64,000 nucleotides of DNA. Origin: Streptomyces sp. RKAG290. GTDB lineage: Bacteria > Actinomycetota > Actinomycetes > Streptomycetales > Streptomycetaceae. The notes beneath the pieces are model-generated. The model was not told the DNA's origin, did no database searches, and saw nothing but the letters and a program-made list of their open reading frames with translations. A program made the translations under genes and the position numbers. Below, piece by piece: positions 27,961 to 36,607 of the stretch. The DNA lies in contig NZ_JAJOZC010000001.1 in NCBI RefSeq assembly GCF_023701695.1, positions 4,897,894-4,961,893 of the forward strand, read 5' to 3'. Every line of letters starts with the position of its first letter. The first letter of the stretch is position 1.

Positions 27961-28800
27961 TCAGGCGCTGACCAGGCTCCGGATCCCGACCGGGTCGCCG
28001 ACGCTCACCACGCCCTCGCGGACCACCGCGTTCTTCACGCCGAAGCTGACCCGGTTCCCGTACTCCGCCTCGCGCCGGTAGGTCGCCAGGGTCCTGACCG
28101 GTTCCGGGCCCATGCGGCGGCCGGTCTTCTGGTCGACGAGCGGGACGTTGCACCGCGTGGCCCGTACCGAGTGGGCGAGTTCGACGGTGCCCATGGTCAT
28201 CCGGCGCACCCGGTCCTCGAAGTGCGGTTCGCCGTCGCCGGTCAGGACGATGTTGGGGCGGAAGCGGTCCATCGGGACGGCCGCCGCGTCGCCCCGGGCG
28301 GCGATACGGGCGTTGAGGCCGTCCAGGGAGGCGGTCGAGGCGACCAGGATCGCGTGCGCGTCGGCGAAGTTGACCTTGCCCGGGGTGTCGCCCCAGCCGT
28401 CCCGGTCGAAGCCGGGAACCGCCCGCACCAGACGGGACGCGGCCCCGAGCACGTCGGAGAACCACTCCGCGACGGCGTCCCCCTGGTCGGCTGCCGCGCC
28501 CAGCGGGCGGTCGAACATGCTGACGTCACGGCGCGGGCCGTCCCGGTCGACGTCGAGGCGCAGCGGTTCGACGCCCTCGGCGGACAGGAGCAGCGCCGCT
28601 CCGGCGGGCAGGACCTCGACCTCGACCGCGGCCATCGAGGGGTGGGTGCGCTGGCTGCGGAAGGCGCCGGTCGCCGCGTCCACCACCATGAACGTCCGGT
28701 CGTGTTCGAGCCCGGTCGCGACGACCCGTGCGGAATCGACCGTGGTCCCGGCGCAGCCCTTGACCGGGTAGTAAGTCAGTCCTCGTACGGTGATCGTCAT
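27961..28800 (-). CDS. MOSC-domain molybdenum cofactor-binding protein
   Basis: The protein has 279 residues. An MOSC N-terminal beta-barrel domain (1-120, GLTYYPVKGCAGTTVDSARV) precedes the MOSC domain (about 125-275). The conserved cysteine in RATRCNVPLVDQKTG matches the molybdenum-ligating Cys of mARC-type proteins. It probably carries Mo-cofactor and reduces N-hydroxylated or other oxidised compounds, as mARC/YcbX relatives do; the YcbX ferredoxin domain is absent. GGAGAG precedes the ATG. It is divergent from the O-methyltransferase across a palindromic operator. Confidence 0.85.
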   Translation of the reverse strand: MTITVRGLTYYPVKGCAGTTVDSARVVATGLEHDRTFMVVDAATGAFRSQRTHPSMAAVEVEVLPAGAALLLSAEGVEPLRLDVDRDGPRRDVSMFDRPLGAAADQGDAVAEWFSDVLGAASRLVRAVPGFDRDGWGDTPGKVNFADAHAILVASTASLDGLNARIAARGDAAAVPMDRFRPNIVLTGDGEPHFEDRVRRMTMGTVELAHSVRATRCNVPLVDQKTGRRMGPEPVRTLATYRREAEYGNRVSFGVKNAVVREGVVSVGDPVGIRSLVSA

Positions 28801-28841
28801 GTCGCTCTCTCCATGGGCCCATCATCGCATTCACCTCGCAT

Positions 28842-28870
28842 GAGGTAAGTTCCCTTAAGGAACTTACCTC
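28842..28870. promoter_or_regulatory. 29-bp perfect-arm operator between MOSC and O-methyltransferase genes
   Basis: The arms GAGGTAAGTTCC and GGAACTTACCTC are perfect complements separated by CTTAA. A second smaller dyad, ACCTC-GCAT-GAGGT, overlaps the left arm (28833-28846), so the GAGGT half-site occurs three times. It is AT-rich compared with its surroundings and sits centrally between two divergent starts (28800 and 28892). This is a likely binding site for an HxlR-, MarR- or TetR-type repressor controlling both genes; no such regulator is adjacent. Confidence 0.75.
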
Positions 28871-28891
28871 AGTGCCAAGAGGGAACACGTC

Positions 28892-29560
28892 ATGACGCAG
28901 GCGCAGTGGACCGCGGTCGACGACTACTTCAACACCTTGCTGGTGGGCCCGGACGACGCTCTGGACGCGGCCGTCGAGGCCAGCGAGAAGGCCGGCCTCC
29001 CGGCGATCCAGGTCGCCGCGAACCAGGGGAAGCTGCTGAATCTGCTGGCCAGACTCCAGGGCGCGCGCACCGTTCTGGAGATCGGCACCCTCGGCGGATA
29101 CAGCACCATCTGGCTGGCCCGCGCGCTGCCCGAGGGCGGCAGGCTCCTCACGCTCGAATCCGACCCCGAGTGCGCCGAGGTGGCGCGCGGGAACATCGAG
29201 CGCGCCGGGCTGTCGGAGGTGGTCGAGATCCGGGTCGGCCGGGCCCTCGACACGCTGCCGGAGCTCGCGGAGCAGGGGTACGGGCCGTTCGACGTCGTGT
29301 TCATCGACGCCGACAAGCCGAGCAACCCCGACTACCTGGCCTGGTCCCTGAGGCTGACCAGGCCCGGGAGCCTCATCGTCGCCGACAACGTCGTGCGTGA
29401 CGGCGAGGTGGCCGACGGTGCGAGCGACGACCCGAAGGTGCAGGGTGTGCGCCGGTTCACCGAACTCGTCGCGGCGGAGCCGACGTTGACCGCGACCGCG
29501 CTGCAGACCGTCGGCACCAAGGGCTACGACGGGCTGCTGATGGCCCTGGTCACCGGGTAG
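28892..29560 (+). CDS. SAM-dependent O-methyltransferase (family 3)
   Basis: The 222-residue protein has the caffeoyl-CoA/catechol O-methyltransferase fold. The SAM site is VLEIGTLGGYSTIWLARALP, followed by LTLESD. The metal-binding DADK motif is in VVFIDADKPSNPDYL, and DNVVRDG holds the second metal ligand. It probably methylates a catechol or related phenol with Mg or Ca; the substrate is unknown. The upstream operator suggests induction by a small molecule. A strong bidirectional terminator follows. Confidence 0.9.
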   Translation: MTQAQWTAVDDYFNTLLVGPDDALDAAVEASEKAGLPAIQVAANQGKLLNLLARLQGARTVLEIGTLGGYSTIWLARALPEGGRLLTLESDPECAEVARGNIERAGLSEVVEIRVGRALDTLPELAEQGYGPFDVVFIDADKPSNPDYLAWSLRLTRPGSLIVADNVVRDGEVADGASDDPKVQGVRRFTELVAAEPTLTATALQTVGTKGYDGLLMALVTG

Positions 29561-29590
29561 CCGTCCGGCCCGGTCCGGTGCACCGGCATG

Positions 29591-29629
29591 GAAGGGCCCC
29601 CGCGAGTCATGTCCTCGCGGGGGCCCTTC
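29591..29629. terminator. Bidirectional terminator between O-methyltransferase and sodF
   Basis: A perfect 16-base inverted repeat, GAAGGGCCCCCGCGAG and its complement, flanks a seven-base loop (TCATGTC). The next bases are GTTCAT. Confidence 0.75.
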
Positions 29630-29696
29630 GTTCATCCGCCTGCCAGGCAAAAGTTGAGAAGACGATCACGAGGCAGGACGTCCTTCGTGCCCTCCG

Positions 29697-30338
29697 TCAG
29701 GGGGCGAGCAGCAGCACGTCCGCGCGCTCCTTGGCGGCCGCGTACCGCTTCGCCACGTCCTGCCAGTTGACCACGCGCCACATGGCCTCGATGAAGTCGA
29801 CCTTCTGGTTCTTGTACTGGAGGTAGAAGGCGTGCTCCCAGGCGTCGAAGACGAGGACCGGGACCGAGCCCTGGCCCACGTTGCCCTGGTGGTCGTAGAC
29901 CTGCTCGACGATCAGCCTGCCGCTGACCGGCTCGTACGCGAGGACGCCCCAGCCGGAGCCCTGGGTGGTGGCCGCGGCCTTCGTCAGCTGGGACTTGAAG
30001 CCCGCGAAGGAGCCGAAGGAGTCGGTGATCGCGTCCGCGAGGCCGCCGACGCCGTCCGCGGCGAGGGGCTCACCGCCGCCGTCGCCGGTCATGTTGTGCC
30101 AGTAGATCGAGTGCAGGATGTGGCCCGAGAGGTGGAACGCGAGGTTCTTCTGGAGCCCGTTGATCGCTCCCCACGCCTCCTTGTCGCGCGCCTCCTCCAG
30201 CTGCTCCAGGGTGTCGTTCGCACCCTTCACGTACGCGGCATGGTGCTTGTCGTGGTGGAGCTCGACGATCTGCGGATTGATGACCGGTTCGAGCGCCGCG
30301 TAGTCGTAGGGGAGTTCCGGGAGCGTGTACGTGGCCAT
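29697..30338 (-). CDS. sodF: Fe/Mn-family (iron-type) superoxide dismutase SodF
   Basis: The 213-residue enzyme dismutates superoxide in the cytoplasm. The metal ligands are visible: the His of [11 protein letters not shown], the His of [10 protein letters not shown], and Asp and His in [13 protein letters not shown]. The start [18 protein letters not shown] is standard for the family. In Streptomyces sodF encodes the iron enzyme that is repressed by nickel through Nur; the Nur box found 35 bases upstream supports that identity. It is convergent with the O-methyltransferase. Confidence 0.95.
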   Translation of the reverse strand: MATYTLPELPYDYAALEPVINPQIVELHHDKHHAAYVKGANDTLEQLEEARDKEAWGAINGLQKNLAFHLSGHILHSIYWHNMTGDGGGEPLAADGVGGLADAITDSFGSFAGFKSQLTKAAATTQGSGWGVLAYEPVSGRLIVEQVYDHQGNVGQGSVPVLVFDAWEHAFYLQYKNQKVDFIEAMWRVVNWQDVAKRYAAAKERADVLLLAP

Positions 30339-30372
30339 GGTTTCGAACCCTCCAACTGCATTCCTGTGGTTG

Positions 30373-30389
30373 TTGCAACCTATATGCAA
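30373..30389 (-). promoter_or_regulatory. Nur box in the sodF promoter
   Basis: On the coding strand the site reads TTGCAT-ATAGG-TTGCAA, which fits the published Streptomyces Nur consensus TTGCAA-N5-TTGCAA with one mismatch. It lies 35 bases before the sodF start codon. Nickel-loaded Nur bound here would block sodF transcription when the nickel SodN enzyme can be made. Confidence 0.8.
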
Positions 30390-30474
30390 GAGCAGGCTAG
30401 CAGCAGGAGTGGCTGGAGGGAGATCAGCCCTTCGGCGTAGGACCCGGGCCCCATGGAGCCGCCACGGCACACGA

Positions 30475-30512
30475 AAAAGCCGGGCGGGCCGGAGTGATCC
30501 GGCCCGCCCGGC
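30475..30512 (-). terminator. Rho-independent terminator of the amino-acid permease
   Basis: Read on the minus strand, a 14-base GC stem (GCCGGGCGGGCCGG and its complement) with a six-base loop is followed by TTTTTCG. This is the most classical intrinsic terminator in the window, 18 bases past the permease stop. Confidence 0.85.
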
Positions 30513-30529
30513 GTGCTGAACGCGGCGGG

Positions 30530-31984
30530 CTACCCGCTCGTGGTGCCCGCTCCCGGGCCCGCCGTCCCCGGGTCCGCCGTCGCCGAGCGGCGCTGGCGTA
30601 CGACACCGATCACGATCAGGACCGCGGTCAGTGCGCCCGTCGCCAGCAGCTGGTCGCGGGTGTCGGGCTGGCGGAGCATCAGGAAGAAGATGCCGACCAT
30701 GGCCAGCAGGGCCACCACCGTCAAGGCCGGGAACAGCCACATCCGGACCACCAGCTTCTGCGGCTCCTCGCGCTCCAGCCGGGTACGCAGGATCAGCTGG
30801 GAGGCGGCGATGAAGATCCAGACGACCAGGATCACCGCGCCGATCATGTTGAGCAGCCAGGGGAAGACGTCGTCCGGCCGCCAGTAGCTCAGCAGCACGC
30901 ACAGGAAGCCGAACACGGACGACACCAGGACCGCCGTCCGCGGCACACCGGAGGAGACCCGGCCGAGCCGCTTCGGTCCCTGGCCGCGCGCGACCAGCGA
31001 GCAGGCCATGCGCGAGGCGCCGTAGATGTTGGCGTTCATTGCGGAGAGCAGCGCCACCAGGATGACCACGTTCATGATCTCCGCCGCGCCGCTGATCCCG
31101 AGGTGGTCAAGGGCCGCGTAGAACGGTCCGACCTCCACGACCTTCGGGTCGTCCCACGGGACCAGGGTGACGATGACCGCCATCGAGCCGACGTAGAAGA
31201 GCGCGATCCGCCACATCGCCGTCCGCACGGCCTTCGCGACACCCTGCACCGGGTTCTCGGACTCGGCCGCGGCGATGGTGACCGTCTCCAGGCCGCCGTA
31301 CGCGAAGACGGAGGCGAGCAGCCCGATGACCAGGCCCTCGGAGCCGTTCGGCATGAAGCCGCCCTCGCCGCTGAGATTGGCGGTGCCCGGCGCGTCAGTG
31401 CCCGGCAGCACGCCGAGGATCGCCAGCACACCCAGCACCAGGAACAGCGTGATCGCGGCGACCTTGAGCGCGGCGAACCAGAACTCGAACTCGCCGAACT
31501 TCGTCACCGAAGCCAGGTTCGTCCCCAGGAACACCACCATGAACAGCGCCACCCAGGCCCACTCCGGAGTCCCGGGCAGCCAGCCGGTGACGATCTTGGC
31601 CGCGCCGATCCCCTCCAGGCCGACGGCGACGCAGAGCAGCACCCAGAACGCCCAGCCCGCCGTGAACCCCGCCCACGGGCCGATCGCCCGCTCGGCGTGC
31701 ACGGAGAACGAGCCGGACGCCGGATTCGCCGCCGACATCTCACCGAGCATGCGCATCACGAGCATGACCAGCAGCCCGGAGACGGCGTACGCGATCACGA
31801 TCGAGGGGCCCGCGGCCGCGATGCCCGCGCCGGAGCCGACGAACAGCCCGGCACCGATGACGCCGCCGAGGGCGATCATCGACAGGTGGCGCTGCTTGAG
31901 CCCGTGGGTGAGGGCCGAGTCGGTTCCGGTGTCGGAGGCTGCGGTGGGGGAGCCGGTGGGGGGAGGCGCGGAGGTCCGAGGCAT
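30530..31984 (-). CDS. Amino-acid permease (AAT family of the APC superfamily), first copy
   Basis: The 484-residue protein has twelve predicted helices. The family start [30 protein letters not shown] is intact, followed by [30 protein letters not shown]. It imports one or a few amino acids by proton symport; the closest named families are GABA, phenylalanine/aromatic and proline/histidine permeases, and the sequence does not decide between them. A paralogue at 34343 shares these motifs. It is divergent from bioY. Confidence 0.88.
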   Translation of the reverse strand: MPRTSAPPPTGSPTAASDTGTDSALTHGLKQRHLSMIALGGVIGAGLFVGSGAGIAAAGPSIVIAYAVSGLLVMLVMRMLGEMSAANPASGSFSVHAERAIGPWAGFTAGWAFWVLLCVAVGLEGIGAAKIVTGWLPGTPEWAWVALFMVVFLGTNLASVTKFGEFEFWFAALKVAAITLFLVLGVLAILGVLPGTDAPGTANLSGEGGFMPNGSEGLVIGLLASVFAYGGLETVTIAAAESENPVQGVAKAVRTAMWRIALFYVGSMAVIVTLVPWDDPKVVEVGPFYAALDHLGISGAAEIMNVVILVALLSAMNANIYGASRMACSLVARGQGPKRLGRVSSGVPRTAVLVSSVFGFLCVLLSYWRPDDVFPWLLNMIGAVILVVWIFIAASQLILRTRLEREEPQKLVVRMWLFPALTVVALLAMVGIFFLMLRQPDTRDQLLATGALTAVLIVIGVVRQRRSATADPGTAGPGAGTTSG

Positions 31985-32371
31985 GGACAGGCTCTGTTCG
32001 GTCGGTGAGCGGGGGACGTATCCACAGTCTGAACACCCGCCCCGTTCACGGGGAACGACTGTCCGCTATACGGGCACCAGGCTCACACAAGGCGCACACC
32101 CCGCTGCGCGGAGCGGGTCTCTGTCACGGAACGGCGTTTTAGAGGGAGTTCACAGTCTGCACCGGAGCTTCTGCCCGGCCCGGCAAGGTTGAATCCGCCC
32201 TCACCTCAGTGACAAGCGTCACGCCCGCGGGCGATTGCGCGACGCTCTTTGTGTGAACCCCACCAATTGCTCAACCACCGCTTTGTGGGCCGCTGATGAT
32301 GATCGAGCCGTGCTCCGTCGGCTAACGTCAGGCTCGACCCTCCCCACCTGCCCTCACCTCGCGGAGTCCCG
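31985..32371. other. Intergenic region between the permease and bioY
   Basis: This 387-base gap holds the divergent promoters of the permease and bioY. Small dyads are visible (CCCCGTT/CGGGGAAC near 32042, GTGAC-AAGC-GTCAC near 32211), but none is long enough to name. I could not recognise a biotin-repressor site or a riboswitch-like structure. A GGAG ribosome site for bioY is at its right end. Confidence 0.4.
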
Positions 32372-32968
32372 ATGAGCACTGCTGCCGCCGTCCCCGTCCG
32401 TACCGGAGCGGTCCTCGCCGATCTGCTGCCCGCCGCCCGGCACCGCTACGCCGTGGACACCGCCCTGGTACTCGGCGGCGCCGCCCTCACGGGCATAGCG
32501 GCCCAGATCTCCGTGCCCGTTCCCGGCTCCCCGGTCCCGGTCACCGGCCAGACGTTCGCCGCGCTCCTGGTCGGCACCGCGCTCGGTGCCCGCCGCGGCT
32601 TCCTCGCCCTCGCCGTGTACGCGCTCGTCGGCATGGCCGGCATGCCGTGGTTCTCGGCCGGCAGCTCCGGCGCGGGCGGCGCCTCGTTCGGCTACGTGCT
32701 CGGCATGCTCCTGGCCGCCACCGTGGTCGGCGGCATGGCCCGCCGCGGCGGCGACCGTTCGGTGCTGCGCACCGCGGGCACCATGGTGCTCGGCTCGGCG
32801 ATCATCTACGCGGTCGGTGTGCCCTACCTGGCACTGTCCACGGGCATGTCGGCGAGCGCCGCGATCGCGGCCGGACTGACGCCGTTCCTGATCGGCGACG
32901 CCCTGAAGGCCGCGCTCGCGATGGGCGCGCTGCCCGCGTCCTGGAAGCTCATCGGCCGTCGCGGCTGA
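32372..32968 (+). CDS. bioY: BioY, biotin ECF-transporter substrate-binding component
   Basis: The 198-residue, six-helix membrane protein has the BioY core: ISVPVPGSPVPVTGQTFAALLVGTALGARRGFLALAVYALVGMAGMPWF, then GYVLGMLLAA and a C-terminal GLTPFLIGDALKAALA. It captures biotin. Most BioY proteins pair with EcfT and EcfA (BioN/BioM), which are not adjacent here, so it may use a shared energising module or act alone. Its 3' end overlaps the convergent FAD oxidase gene by 20 bases. Confidence 0.92.
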   Translation: MSTAAAVPVRTGAVLADLLPAARHRYAVDTALVLGGAALTGIAAQISVPVPGSPVPVTGQTFAALLVGTALGARRGFLALAVYALVGMAGMPWFSAGSSGAGGASFGYVLGMLLAATVVGGMARRGGDRSVLRTAGTMVLGSAIIYAVGVPYLALSTGMSASAAIAAGLTPFLIGDALKAALAMGALPASWKLIGRRG

Positions 32969-34256
32969 TGCCGTAACCCCCACCGAAGAGGCTCGCCGGG
33001 TCGTAACGCGACACCAGTGAGGCGAGCCTCTGCTGTGTCTGCGCGTCGTGGAAGCCCTCGGTGCGGTCCCCGCCGCCGAAGGAGAAGTTCAGCGAACGGC
33101 CCACGGCGAGCGGCGCCAGCACCCCGGCCACCTCCTCGTACAGGGCCCGTACCGACGCGATGTCCGTGCCGTCCAGCGGGGACAGCAGCCGAAGCAGGAA
33201 CCCGGCCTCGCGGTAGGGCACCGCGTTGCCGTCCACGGGGCCGGCGGACAGCGCGCCGCCCAGGTGGTTGAGCTGGACCACGGTCATCATCGGCGCCTTC
33301 CGGCCGGTCAGCTCGAGCACCCGCGCCGCGCGTGCGGGATCCAGCCCGCTGAGCATCAGCCCGTCGCCGTAGTAGGCGTGCGGGAACGGCGGATCGTTGT
33401 GGATGGTGTGGCTGTCCGTGTACGGCATCTCCCGCAGCGAGTCCGCGAGCACCGGTCCGATCGCGCGCAGCGGCGCGACCAGCCGTTCGCCCTCGGCCTC
33501 GCTGCCGGTGAACGCGACGCGTACGGAGACGACGTACCGGCCGCGCATCGCCTCCGGCATCTGGGGCACGTCGGGGTAGACGAGTGCGGCCACCGACGAC
33601 GTCAGCGCCTGCGGCACGGTCTCGGTCCACTCCAGATAGCGGCGGAGCACCTCCGCGCCCGCCTCGCCGTCCCCGTCGAAGGCGAGCGAACCGCCGTACA
33701 GCCGCGCCACCGGCGCCAGGCCGATCTCCAGCCCCGTCACCACGCCCAGCCGGTGCCCGCCGCCGCGCAGCCCCCAGAACAGGCCGGGCTCGTCCCTCGC
33801 GGTGACATGGCGCAGCACCCCGTCACCCGTCACCACATCGAGTGACCGCACATGGTCGGCGGCGTACCCGAACTCCCGGGCCAGGATGCCCAGCCCGCCG
33901 CCCAGCGTGTAGGAGACGGCGCCCACACCGGGGGCGGAGCCGTTCAGCGGGGCTAGTCCGTGCGGTGCCGCCGCCTCGACGACCTGTGCCCAGGTGACGC
34001 CCGCGCCGATCGAGGCGGTCCGGCCCACCGGGTCGATCCGGACGGCGTCCATCCGGCGGGTGCTGATCAGGACCCCGCCCTCGACGGCGCCCGGCAGCCC
34101 GTGCCCGGTGGCATGGACGCCGACCCGCAGCCCGTCCCCGGCGGCCCGCGCCACGGCGTCGCGTACGTCCTCGGCCCCGGCGGCCTCGACGACGAGGTCC
34201 GGGCGGATGGGGAAGCCGGTCTGGAAACCGGACGGGAAATCAGGGGCGGCACTCAT
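32949..34256 (-). CDS. FAD-binding oxidoreductase (PCMH/BBE type)
   Basis: The 435-residue flavoprotein starts MSAAPDFPSGF. The FAD_binding_4 domain (about 20-190) contains GVHATGHGLPGAVEGGVLISTRRM, whose His is the likely covalent flavin site, and GVGAVSYTLGGGLGILAREFGYAAD. The Cys that gives bicovalent flavin in berberine bridge enzymes is missing (GSAPGVG), so single covalent attachment as in 6-hydroxynicotine oxidase is expected. The C-terminal BBE-like strand is RSLNFSFGGGD. The substrate is unknown. A perfect dyad 56 bases upstream suggests repressor control. Confidence 0.85.
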   Translation of the reverse strand: MSAAPDFPSGFQTGFPIRPDLVVEAAGAEDVRDAVARAAGDGLRVGVHATGHGLPGAVEGGVLISTRRMDAVRIDPVGRTASIGAGVTWAQVVEAAAPHGLAPLNGSAPGVGAVSYTLGGGLGILAREFGYAADHVRSLDVVTGDGVLRHVTARDEPGLFWGLRGGGHRLGVVTGLEIGLAPVARLYGGSLAFDGDGEAGAEVLRRYLEWTETVPQALTSSVAALVYPDVPQMPEAMRGRYVVSVRVAFTGSEAEGERLVAPLRAIGPVLADSLREMPYTDSHTIHNDPPFPHAYYGDGLMLSGLDPARAARVLELTGRKAPMMTVVQLNHLGGALSAGPVDGNAVPYREAGFLLRLLSPLDGTDIASVRALYEEVAGVLAPLAVGRSLNFSFGGGDRTEGFHDAQTQQRLASLVSRYDPASLFGGGYGISRDGR

Positions 34257-34311
34257 GGCGGAGGCTCTCCAGTCGCTCGCTCGACGGCTTACGAAGGAGA
34301 GCCTCCCCGAT

Positions 34312-34336
34312 ATACCTGACAAGGACCGTCAGGTAT
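34312..34336 (-). promoter_or_regulatory. TetR-like operator upstream of the FAD oxidase
   Basis: The 9-base arms ATACCTGAC and GTCAGGTAT flank a seven-base spacer. The dyad starts 56 bases before the FAD oxidase start and lies just past the stop of the upstream permease (34343). Its arm sequence and spacing are typical of TetR-family operators; no regulator gene is adjacent. Confidence 0.7.
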
Positions 34337-34342
34337 GGATGA

Positions 34343-35803
34343 TCAGCTGCCGGCGGCGTCGGCCGGGACCTCGCTGCGGCGCCTGCGTGCCTCCCGCACC
34401 AGCGAGACGGCCACCACCAGCACCGCGACGAGCAGCGACAGCAGCACCTGCTCGCGTCCGGCGTCGTCGGTCAGCATGTAGACCAGCACGAACGAGATCA
34501 TCGCGATGGTCGCCCAGGTCAGATACGGGAAGAGCCACATCCGTACGACCAGCTTCTCGGGCGTCTCGCGCAGGATGATGCCGCGCATCCGCAGCTGGGT
34601 GAAGCAGATGACCAGCCAGACGAACAGTGCCACCGCGCCGGAGGAGTTCAGCAGGAACTGGAAGACGGTGTCGGGCCACTGGTAGTTGAAGAACACGGCG
34701 ACGAAGCCGAAGACCACCGAGGAGAGGATGGCCGCCTGCGGCACGCCCCGCTTGTTGGTCCGGGCGAACGCCTTCGGGGCGTCACCGCGGCCGCCGAGCG
34801 AGAAGGCCATCCGGGACGCCGTGTAGAGACCCGAGTTGAGGCAGGACAGCACGGCCGTCAGCACGATGACGTCCATCACCTGACCGGCGTGCGGGATGCC
34901 GATGACGTCGAGTGCGGCGACGTAGCTGCCCTTCTCGACGATCGCCGGGTCGTTCCAGGGCAGCAGCGTCAGCACGATGAAGATCGAGCCCAGGTAGAAG
35001 ACGCCGATCCGCCAGATCACGCTGTTGGTGGCCTTCTGGACGGCGCGCTGCGGATTCTCCGACTCACCGGCCGCCAGCGTCACGATCTCGCTGCCCATGA
35101 AGGAGAAGACGACCATCAGCACACCGGTGAGGATGGCGCCCGGCCCCTCGGGGAAGAAACCGCCGGTGTCGGTGAGGTGGGCAAGACCCGACCCCGCGTC
35201 GTCCGAACCGGGCAGCACGCCGAAGACGGCGAGCAGGCCGACGATCACGAACGCGCCGATCGCGACCACCTTGATCCCGGCGAACCAGAACTCGAACTCG
35301 CCGTACGAACCGACCGAGACCAGGTTCGTCGCCGTCAGCACCAGCATCACGATCAGGGCCCAGGCCCATTGCGGGACACCCGGCACCCAGCCCTCCAGGA
35401 TCTTGGCACCCGCCGTGGCCTCGACGGCGAGCACCACGACCCAGAAGAACCAGTACAGCCAGCCGATCGAGAAACCGGCCCAGCGGCCCAGTGCCTGGTC
35501 GGCGTAGGTGGAGAAGGAGCCCGATGCGGGGCGGGCGGCAGCCATCTCGCCGAGCATCCGCATCACGAAGACGACCATCAGGCCGACCAGCGCGTACGAC
35601 AGCAGGATGGCCGGTCCGGCGGCGGCGATGCCGGCGCCGGAGCCCACGAAGAGGCCCGCGCCGATCACACCGCCGATGGCGATCATCGAGAGGTGACGGT
35701 TCTTGAGACCGGCCTGGAGTCCGTCCTGGGACCCCGTCCGATCCGAACGGTCCGGCTCGTCGGGCTGTTGGCCCGGCCCTGCCAGAGTCGTCTGCGACGT
35801 CAT
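34343..35803 (-). CDS. Amino-acid permease (AAT family of the APC superfamily), second copy
   Basis: The 486-residue, twelve-helix transporter carries [52 protein letters not shown] and the conserved amphipathic loop FMGSEIVTLAAGESENPQRAVQKA. The ATG at 35803 has AAGGA seven bases upstream; an open extension of 112 codons is unsupported. It is a paralogue of the permease at 30530 with the same domain plan, separated from it by bioY and the FAD oxidase. The imported amino acid is unknown. Confidence 0.88.
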   Translation of the reverse strand: MTSQTTLAGPGQQPDEPDRSDRTGSQDGLQAGLKNRHLSMIAIGGVIGAGLFVGSGAGIAAAGPAILLSYALVGLMVVFVMRMLGEMAAARPASGSFSTYADQALGRWAGFSIGWLYWFFWVVVLAVEATAGAKILEGWVPGVPQWAWALIVMLVLTATNLVSVGSYGEFEFWFAGIKVVAIGAFVIVGLLAVFGVLPGSDDAGSGLAHLTDTGGFFPEGPGAILTGVLMVVFSFMGSEIVTLAAGESENPQRAVQKATNSVIWRIGVFYLGSIFIVLTLLPWNDPAIVEKGSYVAALDVIGIPHAGQVMDVIVLTAVLSCLNSGLYTASRMAFSLGGRGDAPKAFARTNKRGVPQAAILSSVVFGFVAVFFNYQWPDTVFQFLLNSSGAVALFVWLVICFTQLRMRGIILRETPEKLVVRMWLFPYLTWATIAMISFVLVYMLTDDAGREQVLLSLLVAVLVVAVSLVREARRRRSEVPADAAGS

Positions 35804-36032
35804 GGATCGAATCCTTACGTTTCGGATCACTCGGTTGCGTGACTCGCCGTGGCACGGTGGTGCAGCGGCGAGCGATGCATTGAAGCCCGGGAAACCCTGA
35901 AAACGGAACCCTTTCCTCCGATTCGTTGACCGGATCGTTGCCTCAGTGGCGTTGCACACACAGGGTTCGCACATCAGGGCCACACGCACCCCGTCGTCGG
36001 CTACCCGGCGTCGCTCGTGCCACACTCCTCCC

Positions 36033-36521
36033 ATGCGCGTGTACCTCGGTTCCGACCATGCCGGATACGAACTCAAGAACCACCTCGTCGAGTGGCTCAA
36101 GGCCCAGGGCCACGAGGCCGTCGACTGTGGTCCCCACATCTACGATGCCCAGGACGACTATCCGCCGTTCTGCCTGCGGGCCGCCGAGAAGACGGCCGCG
36201 GACCCGGACAGCCTCGGCATCGTCATCGGTGGCTCCGGCAACGGCGAGCAGATGGCCGCGAACAAGGTCAAGGGCGTCCGCGCCGCACTCGCCTGGAGCG
36301 AGCAGACCGCCGCGCTGGGCCGCGAGCACAACGACGCCAACGTGATCTCCATCGGCGGCCGGATGCACACGGCGGACGAGTGCACCAAGTTCGTCGAGAT
36401 CTTCCTCACCACCCCCTACTCGGGCGAGGAGCGGCACACCCGCCGCATCGACATGCTCACCGCGTACGAGAACACCGGCGAGCTCCCCCCGATCCCGGCC
36501 CACCACCCGCAGCAGGGCTGA
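36033..36521 (+). CDS. rpiB: Ribose-5-phosphate isomerase B
   Basis: The 162-residue enzyme interconverts ribose 5-phosphate and ribulose 5-phosphate in the pentose phosphate pathway. Start MRVYLGSDHAGYELKNHL, then VIGGSGNGEQMAANKVKGVRAAL and REHNDANVISIGGRM, are diagnostic of RpiB/LacAB isomerases. In the actinobacterial type the base is Glu rather than Cys in this SGNGEQ loop, as seen here. The C-terminal extension after GEERHTRRIDML is usual for Streptomyces. Confidence 0.93.
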   Translation: MRVYLGSDHAGYELKNHLVEWLKAQGHEAVDCGPHIYDAQDDYPPFCLRAAEKTAADPDSLGIVIGGSGNGEQMAANKVKGVRAALAWSEQTAALGREHNDANVISIGGRMHTADECTKFVEIFLTTPYSGEERHTRRIDMLTAYENTGELPPIPAHHPQQG

Positions 36522-36607
36522 CCGCCCCCGCACCCCGCCTGTGCCGCCGGCGCGCCCGGCGGCACAGCCATGTCCGCACCCGCATCCCACCCAGGAGAGC
36601 CGCAGCC

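Noticed and set aside
35804-36139. 112-codon N-terminal extension of the second amino-acid permease
   Set aside because: It reads as Arg/Ser/Trp-rich noise, and the ATG at 35803 has AAGGA at the right distance and a normal family N-terminus.
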